Shown one piece after another: positions 7,447-15,220 of a stretch of DNA of 40,514 bases. Below the pieces are notes generated by a model. It worked only from the letters and a program-made list of their open reading frames with translations. It was not told where the DNA came from and searched no databases. The stretch's first letter is position 1, and every line of letters starts with the position of its first letter. The translations under genes and the position numbers were made by a program. This stretch comes from Paenibacillus marchantiophytorum (lineage in GTDB: Bacteria; Bacillota; Bacilli; Paenibacillales; NBRC-103111), in assembly GCF_014640555.1 (NCBI RefSeq), contig NZ_BMHE01000059.1:1-40514 (forward strand). The letters are read 5' to 3'.

Positions 7447-9006
7447 TCAGTCTTTATTCCCTTGCCGAAACTCGGAGGGCGTTCTTCCGGTATACTTTTT
7501 AAACTGCTGCGTAAAGTATTTGATATCCTCATAGCCGACTCTTCTGGCAATATCGCTCACCTTGGTTTGTGTCCCCTGAAGGATATCTATGGCGCGTTTC
7601 ATCCTCTCCTGGGTGACGAATTCAATATACGTACAACCTGTCTCCCGCTTGAAGACCTCGCTGAAATGATTGGGATTGACGTGGACAAAACCAGCCACCT
7701 GTTGAAGCGATATCGGCTGATGCAGATTATCCCGTATATAGGCAATGGATTTGTAGACATAGGCATACCGGTTTTGATCCAAGCCTTGATGGAAACGCGT
7801 CATCACCGCAGAAAGCACCTTGAAGACTTCATCTTCGGGACGCCCTTCTCCCTCATAGACAGGCAGCGTGCTTAGTGAAGCTGTCCCATTCTGAGCCGAA
7901 CAGGCGCGTTCCAGCCAGCGATGCCCTGCAATCATCATGGACTGTAAATAGCCTTGAACCGAAAGCGGCGTTGCAGCCGTATCTTCCATCAAAGCACGCA
8001 CCTTCTGATTTACCCAGTGCCGCAGCTCTGTTGCATTGTCGCTCATTAAGATTGCCGTAAGCTCTGCCTCTTCCTTCTCCGTACAAACCGTACGGCCTCC
8101 GCTGCGCTCACGAATATCTTCAAGCGTAAACAAGCCCTTCGTCCCGATCAGCCCTTGATAAGCAAAAACCTCCTTCGCCGTACGGTACGATTCCCGAAGT
8201 CCGTTGAAATCCGGCGCTACCGTGCCCAGCGCTGCGAATGCGGAGCATTTGAGCGTATCCGTGACCCGTTTTAGCGCTTTCGTCAACCCGGCTTGATCGG
8301 TGAATCCGGCTTCATGGCGAACAACAAGGAGCAAATGATCCTTGTTCATCAGGGTTACGCAAGGGATCAGCTCGAAGAGAATATTCTCCGCCGCGCCTTG
8401 CAGCAGCTCCGTAATCGGCGATTCTCCCCATCCGGAAACGTAAAGAAGAAGCACCTGCATAGGAGCAGGCAGCCCGGAATCCGGATACACGTCTACCCCA
8501 TACTTGCGAAACCAAACCATCAGTTGGTCCAGTGCATGTTCATCCTCCTGCAAGCCGCGGTTTAGAACCCGGTCTAGCAGCTGAGTGCGGAGCGCAGCCT
8601 GTTGAAGCATATCTTGCTTCACTGACTCCCATTTATCCATAATGTTCTGCTTGCACTTTAGCGCAGCCTTAATAATTTCCTCCGGGCGACTCGTCTTCAA
8701 CAAGTAATCGGTTACGCCTTCGCGCAGAGCTTGTTGGGCATAGCTAAAATCATCGTAACCCGTCAGAATCACGATTTCCGTATCCGGCAGCAGCAGCTTC
8801 ACCTGGCGAGCAAGCTCGATACCGTCCATACCGGACATCCGAATGTCCGTTAAGACAATATGCGGCTTCTCCACGGGGATACGCTCCAGAGCCTCCTCCG
8901 CCGATGAAGCGGCTGGAAGCAGTTCAAGCCCAAGCTCCTTCCAGTCAATTACCGTACAGAGTCCAGTTCGAATAATAACCTCGTCATCCACAATCAAGAT
9001 TCTCAT
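7447..9006 (-). CDS. YesN-type response regulator with AraC output domain, 519 aa
   Basis: This is the transcription factor of the adjacent two-component system. An N-terminal receiver domain carries the acidic pocket (VDDE), the phospho-acceptor Asp54 in VLTDIRM and the lysine in YLLKTS. A long middle region follows, then an AraC-type double helix-turn-helix in the last ~100 residues (QQVAGFVHVNPNHFSEVFKRE and the second helix ending at IKYFTQQFKKYTG). Its ATG overlaps the kinase stop codon by 4 bases, so the two are translationally coupled. By analogy with many Paenibacillus YesM/YesN pairs it should activate the lipoprotein gene that follows. Confidence 0.93.
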   Translation of the reverse strand: MRILIVDDEVIIRTGLCTVIDWKELGLELLPAASSAEEALERIPVEKPHIVLTDIRMSGMDGIELARQVKLLLPDTEIVILTGYDDFSYAQQALREGVTDYLLKTSRPEEIIKAALKCKQNIMDKWESVKQDMLQQAALRTQLLDRVLNRGLQEDEHALDQLMVWFRKYGVDVYPDSGLPAPMQVLLLYVSGWGESPITELLQGAAENILFELIPCVTLMNKDHLLLVVRHEAGFTDQAGLTKALKRVTDTLKCSAFAALGTVAPDFNGLRESYRTAKEVFAYQGLIGTKGLFTLEDIRERSGGRTVCTEKEEAELTAILMSDNATELRHWVNQKVRALMEDTAATPLSVQGYLQSMMIAGHRWLERACSAQNGTASLSTLPVYEGEGRPEDEVFKVLSAVMTRFHQGLDQNRYAYVYKSIAYIRDNLHQPISLQQVAGFVHVNPNHFSEVFKRETGCTYIEFVTQERMKRAIDILQGTQTKVSDIARRVGYEDIKYFTQQFKKYTGRTPSEFRQGNKD

Positions 9007-10799
9007 TGCTCTATCTCTCCCTTCTCCAGAGGAATTGAAAATGAAATCGTCGTCCCGACACCAATCGTGCTCTCAACCACAAGCCCCGAGCCTGCGCCAT
9101 AATGCAATAACAATCTCCGGTGAACATTAATGAGCCCATAGCTCGTAACGGCGATCTTTACATCTTTGAACGTTACATTTCGCACACCCAATTGATGATT
9201 TGCCTGCATGATTTGTCCTTGAATGTCACGAAGTTTCGCTTCTTCCATCCCGATTCCCGTGTCTTCCACAACGAATTTCATTTGATTGTCGCGCAGCTCG
9301 CCGTGCACATAGATATGACCCTTCGCTTTTTTCTTCTGAATGCCGTGGATCAGACTATTCTCAATCAAAGGCTGGAGGAGCAGCTTTAACATCGAGTTTT
9401 GGACCATACCTGGATCCATAAAGAATTCAATTTCGAATTGATCCGGAAAGCGGATCGCCTGGATATACGCATAGTTTTGGGCATGTGAAATCTCCTGTTG
9501 CACCGAGCAAAACTCTTCGCCTTTATTCAAACTGAACCGCAAGAAATCACTCAACGCACCTACCATATCCGCGATCTGACGATCCTTGTTCATCAGGGCA
9601 ATCCAATGAATCGAGGAAAGCGTGTTATAGAGAAAGTGCGGATTAATTTGAGCTTGCAGCGCCAATATATCCGCCTCTTTTTTCATCGCTTCGTTCAGCT
9701 GCACCTGGTCCTTCAGCCTGCTGATCCGCTCACTAAGCTTGTTATAGCTGTGAACAAGCAGCCCGACTTCGTCGACACTTTTCACCTCATAGGTGGGTAT
9801 CGTCTCTTCCGGGTTCAAATCCTTCAGATATTTGGTCAATTTGGTCAAAGGCTTGGTCACCCATTGCAAGAAATACAGGACCAGCCCCATTGCCAGCAGC
9901 AGTGCAATTACGATTGTAACGGCCGTTACAGTCAACACATACCCATTCTGTTTCTGGTAAATCTCAGTAGGAATGAAACCAATCAACGTCCAGCCTAATC
10001 GAGGAATCTGATTGTACAATACCGTATGCGGCTGCTCCATGTTCTCCACATTCAGCACACCGCTTGTCTGCTCCAGTTTCCCCAAATTCGGATAAATCTC
10101 GGCAAAGGTATGGGCCAACCAACTGGGATCGCCACCCGAAATAATGCGGCTATACTGATCCAGCAGAAGCACGAAACCACTGCTTTCCCAGCCGGAATCG
10201 GTCAAATAACGCTCAATTTCAGCCTGATCCAGCGAAACGGTAAGTGTACCCAACGTCTTAAACGTGCTGACATCACGAATCGGTCTAACTAGGGAGATCA
10301 CTTTCTTAGGACCGTCCGACGTCTGAATCTCATAAAGCGGTGACCACCACTTCGTTGCTGATTTGTATACGGATTCATATTGCTGCAGAAGCGGCTGTAA
10401 GCCGGAGTTGGTAATGGTTGTTGTAAAAAGTACAGGATTGCTATTGCTTGGCGTAATCGTAATATTGAGAATGTATTTCTTGGAATACGATAGATTCCAT
10501 AGAGTTCCGACGATTTGTGAGTAGCTGTTAACATCGCCTTCTTTGCTGTTCAAATAGGTTTGGATATCCTTTTGCCCAATCAAAAAGATCGACGTGTTCT
10601 CCACGTCTTGAATGACGAAGTCGAGTTTATCCGTCATCTGCTTCAGGGTGTTCATCCCCGCTTGCTTCGCTTTATCCTCAGTCACGGATGTTGCGATTTG
10701 ATAGGAAACAATCCCCATAGAAAGCAGCGGGAGCACCACTGCGAATAAAATGAGCAAAGACAGCTTACGTTTCAGTGATTTGGCAAACCAGCGTTTCAC
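9003..10799 (-). CDS. YesM-type sensor histidine kinase, 598 aa
   Basis: This is a membrane sensor that phosphorylates the overlapping YesN-like regulator. TM1 lies at about 13-35, an extracellular Cache-like ligand domain at about 36-285, TM2 at about 289-311, then a HAMP linker, the His_kinase domain with QINPHFLYN (His388) and a HATPase with PLIENSLIHG, EDTGIGM and SYGLINV. The GTG start at 10799 follows GGAGAGAT by 5 bases. Position in front of a sugar ABC operon suggests that it senses an extracellular saccharide. The minus-strand upstream region has a TACTAT -10-like box near 10839 without a good -35. Confidence 0.93.
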   Translation of the reverse strand: MKRWFAKSLKRKLSLLILFAVVLPLLSMGIVSYQIATSVTEDKAKQAGMNTLKQMTDKLDFVIQDVENTSIFLIGQKDIQTYLNSKEGDVNSYSQIVGTLWNLSYSKKYILNITITPSNSNPVLFTTTITNSGLQPLLQQYESVYKSATKWWSPLYEIQTSDGPKKVISLVRPIRDVSTFKTLGTLTVSLDQAEIERYLTDSGWESSGFVLLLDQYSRIISGGDPSWLAHTFAEIYPNLGKLEQTSGVLNVENMEQPHTVLYNQIPRLGWTLIGFIPTEIYQKQNGYVLTVTAVTIVIALLLAMGLVLYFLQWVTKPLTKLTKYLKDLNPEETIPTYEVKSVDEVGLLVHSYNKLSERISRLKDQVQLNEAMKKEADILALQAQINPHFLYNTLSSIHWIALMNKDRQIADMVGALSDFLRFSLNKGEEFCSVQQEISHAQNYAYIQAIRFPDQFEIEFFMDPGMVQNSMLKLLLQPLIENSLIHGIQKKKAKGHIYVHGELRDNQMKFVVEDTGIGMEEAKLRDIQGQIMQANHQLGVRNVTFKDVKIAVTSYGLINVHRRLLLHYGAGSGLVVESTIGVGTTISFSIPLEKGEIEQ

Positions 10800-10896
10800 G
10801 GGGGATCTCTCCTTTACAATTCCAACATCTTTTTTTACATAGTACCAGAGCCCAAACTAAAAATCATACTTTTTTTTAGTTGAACAAACTTTTTGT

Positions 10897-10924
10897 TTGA
10901 CATTCATCGTGTTTGTGTTACTAT
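10897..10924 (+). promoter_or_regulatory. sigma-A promoter of the D-amino-acid operon
   Basis: TTGACA (10897-10902), a 16-base spacer and TACTAT (10919-10924) make a strong vegetative promoter 35 bases before the regulator start codon. CAAAC/GTTTG arms around a T-rich core just upstream (10886-10899) overlap the -35 and could be an operator for autoregulation. Confidence 0.7.
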
Positions 10925-10958
10925 TTTGCTCAGAATAACCTTTCAAGGGGGATAACGG

Positions 10959-11615
10959 GTGGAATCCATTCAAGATGAATTTGGCTTTTTAACCGATCTG
11001 GTGACAGGGCTTGCCGCTCAATTCGGAGATAACTGCGAAGTCGTGCTCCATGATTTGACCGGATCTTACGAAAGTTCCATCGTCGCCATTGCGAACGGTC
11101 ACATTACAGGACGCAAGGTCGGAGACCCCGGTACGAACCTGGGACTTGAACTGCTGCGTGGCAATCATGTGAACGGCAACAAATACAACTATTTAACACA
11201 GACGAAGGACGGACGCATCCTGCGTTCAAGTTCGATGTATATGAAAAATAAGGCAGGACACATCATCGGTTCGCTATGCATTAACTTTGATATTACCGAG
11301 CTTATGATTGCAGACAGAACTTTGCAAACGCTCATTAATCCAGGGCAGCAAACGGAAGTAAAGGAATCCTTCGTCACGAGCGTCAGCGATTTGCTGGATG
11401 CCCTTATACAAGAGGCTCAAGAGCAAGTCGGCAAGCCTGTAGCTGTGATGACCAAAGAAGACAAAATGCGTATGATTCAGTTGCTGGATGCCAAAGGCGC
11501 ATTCCTGATCAAAAAAGGCGGAGAGAAGATTTGCGCCTATCTGAATATTTCAAAGTATACCCTTTATAGCCATTTAGAAGAAGGCAAAAGCGCCGCGAAA
11601 GAGAGTGAAGCGTGA
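10959..11615 (+). CDS. YheO/DauR-type PAS-HTH transcriptional regulator, 218 aa
   Basis: This is a DNA-binding regulator of the YheO family. A PAS-like YheO domain covers about 1-115 (CEVVLHDLTG ... GNHVNGNKYNYLT ... GSLCINFDITEL) and a C-terminal HTH_22-type helix-turn-helix covers about 150-210 (MIQLLDAKGAFLIKKG ... YLNISKYTLYSHLEE). The GTG start follows AAGGGG by 8 bases. The best known member, DauR of Pseudomonas, represses D-arginine catabolism. Here it leads an operon of D-amino-acid enzymes, which fits a local regulator responding to a D-amino acid or a derivative. It is followed with a one-base overlap by the PLP enzyme gene. Confidence 0.88.
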   Translation: MESIQDEFGFLTDLVTGLAAQFGDNCEVVLHDLTGSYESSIVAIANGHITGRKVGDPGTNLGLELLRGNHVNGNKYNYLTQTKDGRILRSSSMYMKNKAGHIIGSLCINFDITELMIADRTLQTLINPGQQTEVKESFVTSVSDLLDALIQEAQEQVGKPVAVMTKEDKMRMIQLLDAKGAFLIKKGGEKICAYLNISKYTLYSHLEEGKSAAKESEA

Positions 11616-12748
11616 TGACAGAAACCTTAAAAGCCAACGAAACACTGGAAACCTTGGAAACACCGTGCGTAATCATTGATTCCGCGCTTGTCGATCGCAA
11701 CATCCAAGTGATGGCTGATGCCATTAAGCAGCATCAAGTGAAACTACGTCCGCATGCCAAAACCCATAAGATGCCAGCAATTGCACGTCAACAAATAGAA
11801 GCAGGCGCTGTCGGCATCACGGTTGCCAAGATTTCTGAAGCTGAGGTTATGGCAGCGAGTGGCATTAACAATATTTTCGTCGCCTACCCGATCGTGACGC
11901 CTAGCAAAATTGAAAGAGCGGTCCGCCTAAGCGAGCAAATCGAGCTGATTATCGGCGTCGACAGCTTGGCAGGCGCACAGCAGCTGGAGCAGATCGCTGC
12001 TGTGCACGGCCATTCGCTGCAGGTTCGTTTAGAAATCGACACCGGCTTTCGCAGAACCGGCGTGCTCTATGAGCAGGCCTCTGCGCTTGCGGCGCAAATC
12101 GCCCGTATGCCGCACTTGCGGCTAACCGGCATCTACACGTTCCGCGGCTCGTTCCATGCTGGCAAGGCTACGCTTGACGTAGCGGCGGCCGGCCTGGAAG
12201 AAGGCACGCTGATGGTGCAGTTGGCCGAGCGTCTTCGTGCCGAGGGCATTGCCATCGTCGATGTTAGCGTCGGCTCTACACCGACAGCCATCTCCGCAGC
12301 TGCCGTAGAAGGCGTGACCGAAGTCCGCCCGGGCACCTACGTGTTCCACGACCGGATGCAAGCCCGCCTTGGCGTCTGCGATATCGCAGATTGCGCAGGC
12401 AGTGTGCTCGTCACGATCGTCAGCCGCCCCTCCGCTGATCTTATCATCGTGGACGGCGGCAGCAAAACATTCGCTACCGATGTGCAGCCAGGTACAGAAC
12501 CCCTTCAGCTTCGCGGTTTTGGCCATATTATGAACCTTGAAGACGCGTATCTCGTTCGCTTATCGGAAGAACACGGCATGATTGAACTGGGACCGCTGGC
12601 GCAAACAGCCCTCTTGCAAGTCGGCGATAAGCTGCGCATCATCCCTAATCATATTTGCAGCACCGTTAACCTGCACAATCAAGTTGTTATACAACGCGGT
12701 CATACCTATGAACGTGTGCCAGTGCTTGCTCGGGGAATGCTAGAGTAA
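11615..12748 (+). CDS. PLP enzyme of the D-serine dehydratase / D-threonine aldolase fold, 377 aa
   Basis: This is a fold type III, alanine-racemase-like PLP enzyme acting on D-hydroxy amino acids. The PLP lysine lies in RPHAKTHK (near residue 49). The C-terminal D-serine-dehydratase-like domain has the metal-site signature PNHICSTVNLH near residues 347-357. The His-x-Cys pair resembles Dsd1-type D-serine dehydratases, which bind zinc with His and Cys; D-threonine aldolases have His-x-Asp. I therefore lean to a dehydratase/deaminase, though many such proteins are merely annotated D-TA family. The ATG at 11615 overlaps the preceding stop by one base; a GTG at 11612 is possible. The following D-aminoacylase and RidA genes support D-amino-acid breakdown in the cytoplasm. 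Confidence 0.85.
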   Translation: MTETLKANETLETLETPCVIIDSALVDRNIQVMADAIKQHQVKLRPHAKTHKMPAIARQQIEAGAVGITVAKISEAEVMAASGINNIFVAYPIVTPSKIERAVRLSEQIELIIGVDSLAGAQQLEQIAAVHGHSLQVRLEIDTGFRRTGVLYEQASALAAQIARMPHLRLTGIYTFRGSFHAGKATLDVAAAGLEEGTLMVQLAERLRAEGIAIVDVSVGSTPTAISAAAVEGVTEVRPGTYVFHDRMQARLGVCDIADCAGSVLVTIVSRPSADLIIVDGGSKTFATDVQPGTEPLQLRGFGHIMNLEDAYLVRLSEEHGMIELGPLAQTALLQVGDKLRIIPNHICSTVNLHNQVVIQRGHTYERVPVLARGMLE

Positions 12749-12770
12749 TCAATCAGGAGGTGTAGCTATT

Positions 12771-14375
12771 ATGTTGGATCTTATCTTGAAAAATGGCCGG
12801 ATTGTCGATGGCACAGGCAATCCTTGGTTTGCCGGCGATGTCGCCATTCAAGGCCAAACAATTGTAGCTGTTGGCCAAATTCATGAGGAAGCCGCACAAG
12901 TCATCGATGTGCAGCACCAAGTGATTGCCCCTGGCTTTATTGATGGGCATTGTCATTCCGATTTAATGATTTTCGATTATCCGCACAGCGAAATCAAGAT
13001 GCGCCAAGGCGTCACAACCGAAGTCGTTGGCAACTGCGGCTTGGCACCGGCGCCCTTCGTCCCTGCCCAAGCTGAGCTGCTGCAAAGCTATATTCAGCCT
13101 GTCATCGGCCAAACCAAATGGGCTTGGCCATGGGAAACAGTCGGACAATACATGGATGCTGTTGCCGACTCCCGCCCTTCCGAGCACATGGCTACCTATG
13201 TAGCCCACGGTGCCCTGCGCATTGCCGTGATGGGCTTTGCCAATCGTCCGGCGACCACACTAGAAGTTGCGCAGATGAAGCAAATCCTGGAAGAGGGCTT
13301 AAAGGCCGGGGCGATCGGATTGTCGATCGGACTTCTATACGCTCCTGGCAGCTACACGAGCAAAGAAGAAATCGCTGAGCTATGTTCGGTGCTGCCAGCC
13401 TATAACGGTCTCTTCTCCACACATATTCGCGGAGAGGGCAATAATTTGCTGCCATCCGTTCAAGAGGTCATCTGGATTGCTGAGAAAGCCGGCGTTTCGC
13501 TGCATATCAGCCATCTTAAAGCAGCGGGCAAACGTAATTGGGGACAAATTGTCGATGCCCTGGAACTTATTGAAGACGCCAGAGCGCGCGGCATGGATGT
13601 GACCTGTGACGTATACCCCTACAATGCCGGATCTACAAGTTTGACAACCATTCTACCTCCATGGGTACTGGAAGGCGGTATCGAGAAAGTACTCGATTTG
13701 CTGCGCAGTCCTAAGATACGCAGCGTTATCCGTGAGGAGCTAAGTCATGAACAAGTCACTTGGGACAATCTCATTTGCTCCACAGGCTGGCAAAGTGTAT
13801 TCTTGTCCGCTATGCATACAGAGAAAAACCGTCATCTCGAAGGCAAGCACATCGCCGAAATCAGCGAAATGCGCGGTCAGCATCCAGCGGATTGCATGAT
13901 GGATCTGCTGTTGGAAGAAGAAGGCCGAATCTCCATTGTCTACTTCCACATGTCCGATGATGATGTGAAGCAAGTCGTTGCCTACGACAAATCACTCATC
14001 GCTTCGGATAGTCTTACTTGTGATACAGGTAAACCGCATCCGCGGTTATACGGAACGTTCCCGCGCGTCTTCGCCAAATTTGTGCGCGAGCACCGTGTCC
14101 TTACCTTAGAGCAAGCCGTACGCAAAGTGACTTCCTTCCCTGTGCAGCGCTTTAAGCTAGGGAAACGCGGACTCATTGTCCCGGGCTACATCGCCGATGT
14201 CACTGTTTTTAACCCAGATACCATTCAAGATCATGCTACGTTCGAGGAACCTAGACTTTATCCAGATGGTATCCCGCACGTTGTGGTGAATGGAAAACTT
14301 ACCTTGTCTAACGGTGAGCATACCCATGCACGCGAAGGGATATTCATCCGAGCGCAGCACTGCTGCCGTCATTAA
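12771..14375 (+). CDS. D-aminoacylase / N-acyl-D-amino-acid deacylase, 534 aa
   Basis: This is an amidohydrolase-superfamily enzyme that should cleave N-acyl-D-amino acids to the free D-amino acid. The first strand motif GFIDGHCHSDL (His60, His62), the metal-binding Cys in VVGNCG (near 89), HIRGEG, ISHLKAAG and the late Asp in IASDSL match the D-aminoacylase set of ligands. The C-terminal beta region (VPGYIADVTVFNPDTI) completes the composite dihydroorotase-like domain. AGGAGG lies before the ATG. It is the third gene of the operon and would feed D-amino acids to the PLP enzyme encoded just upstream. Family call is firm; substrate range is not. Confidence 0.9.
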   Translation: MLDLILKNGRIVDGTGNPWFAGDVAIQGQTIVAVGQIHEEAAQVIDVQHQVIAPGFIDGHCHSDLMIFDYPHSEIKMRQGVTTEVVGNCGLAPAPFVPAQAELLQSYIQPVIGQTKWAWPWETVGQYMDAVADSRPSEHMATYVAHGALRIAVMGFANRPATTLEVAQMKQILEEGLKAGAIGLSIGLLYAPGSYTSKEEIAELCSVLPAYNGLFSTHIRGEGNNLLPSVQEVIWIAEKAGVSLHISHLKAAGKRNWGQIVDALELIEDARARGMDVTCDVYPYNAGSTSLTTILPPWVLEGGIEKVLDLLRSPKIRSVIREELSHEQVTWDNLICSTGWQSVFLSAMHTEKNRHLEGKHIAEISEMRGQHPADCMMDLLLEEEGRISIVYFHMSDDDVKQVVAYDKSLIASDSLTCDTGKPHPRLYGTFPRVFAKFVREHRVLTLEQAVRKVTSFPVQRFKLGKRGLIVPGYIADVTVFNPDTIQDHATFEEPRLYPDGIPHVVVNGKLTLSNGEHTHAREGIFIRAQHCCRH

Positions 14376-14416
14376 TCATTTATCCAAATCTACTAACTAA
14401 TCCGGAGGTTACTACC

Positions 14417-14881
14417 ATGTCCCAAATCGAACAACGCTTATTAGAACTAGGCATCACGCTTCCCCCATCCCCAGAACCGCGTTTCACGTATATTCCTTGC
14501 AATCAAACAGGCAATCTGATCTATTTGTCCGGCCAAGACTGCCGCATCAATGGCGATCTGATGTTTGAAGGTAAAGTCGGCCGCGAAGTTACGATCGAGC
14601 AAGGCCAAGCTGCAGCTCGTCAAACGATCATCAACTGCTTGGCGGTTATGAAAGGGTACCTGGGCGACCTTGACCGTGTTGTGAAAATCGTGAAAATGCT
14701 CGGCTTCGTGAACAGCGCACCTGGTTTCGGCGATCAGCCTTACGTCATCAACGGCGCATCCGATTTGCTCGTCGCTGTGTTCGGCGAACAAGGCAAACAC
14801 GCTCGTTCCGCGATCGGGACAAGCGATCTGCCCTTTCATACACCAGTCGAAATTGAGCTTATCGTAGAAGTACGCGATTAG
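14417..14881 (+). CDS. RidA/YjgF-family enamine/imine deaminase-like protein, 154 aa
   Basis: RidA proteins hydrolyse reactive enamine/imine intermediates released by PLP dehydratases. The protein spans the whole family fold (LIYLSGQD near residue 36, QTIINCLAVMKGYLGDLDRVVKI, ending VEIELIVEV). The conserved arginine of the active cleft is present in HARSAIG. It ends the D-amino-acid operon 41 bp after the deacylase, with CCGGAGG before its ATG. If the PLP enzyme makes 2-aminoacrylate from D-serine, a co-encoded RidA is chemically sensible. It belongs to a larger-than-minimal RidA subgroup, so its exact substrate is open. Confidence 0.9.
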   Translation: MSQIEQRLLELGITLPPSPEPRFTYIPCNQTGNLIYLSGQDCRINGDLMFEGKVGREVTIEQGQAAARQTIINCLAVMKGYLGDLDRVVKIVKMLGFVNSAPGFGDQPYVINGASDLLVAVFGEQGKHARSAIGTSDLPFHTPVEIELIVEVRD

Positions 14882-14889
14882 GAAAACAG

Positions 14890-14925
14890 AAAAGGACCTG
14901 AGGCTGCTGCCTTAGGTCCTTTTCT
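14890..14925 (+). terminator. terminator of the D-amino-acid operon
   Basis: AAAAGGACCTGAGGC pairs with GCCTTAGGTCCTTTT across a four-base loop, beginning 9 bases after the RidA stop codon. Confidence 0.9.
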
Positions 14926-14947
14926 ATCATCAAACCAACTGCTAAAG

Positions 14948-15133
14948 GGAGGGAACTACAATCCTTTATTTGTGCCAAAACCCGTCTAAACCCACCACAA
15001 AAGGAACTATGGTACGCTATCTATTCAAATCCATGCTTCAAATCGAGCAAACTACTGATATAGCGTATCCTAGTTCCCCTTGAGCATAGAAAGAGACATT
15101 CTTGGAGCATATAACGTACTGTAGTTCCCTTTT
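14948..15133. repeat. symmetric cluster of four copies of a ~22-bp repeat
   Basis: Four versions of the motif AAGGGAACTACAGTACGTTAT occur: two on the plus strand (14948-14970 and 14999-15020) and two on the minus strand (15058-15081 and 15108-15133). The outer copies share GGGAACTACA/TGTAGTTCCC exactly. The inner pair matches over 16 of 18 bases from GGAACTA to CGCTAT. The whole element can fold into nested hairpins. No reading frame is visible. It sits between the converging D-amino-acid operon and the chemoreceptor gene. Confidence 0.85.
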
Positions 15134-15220
15134 ATCCTGAATATGGCACTCACAAGCATCACGTCCCTACCTGGAATACACTCTGGCTGCTCAACTGCTC
15201 TGACCCACAGATCACATCAA

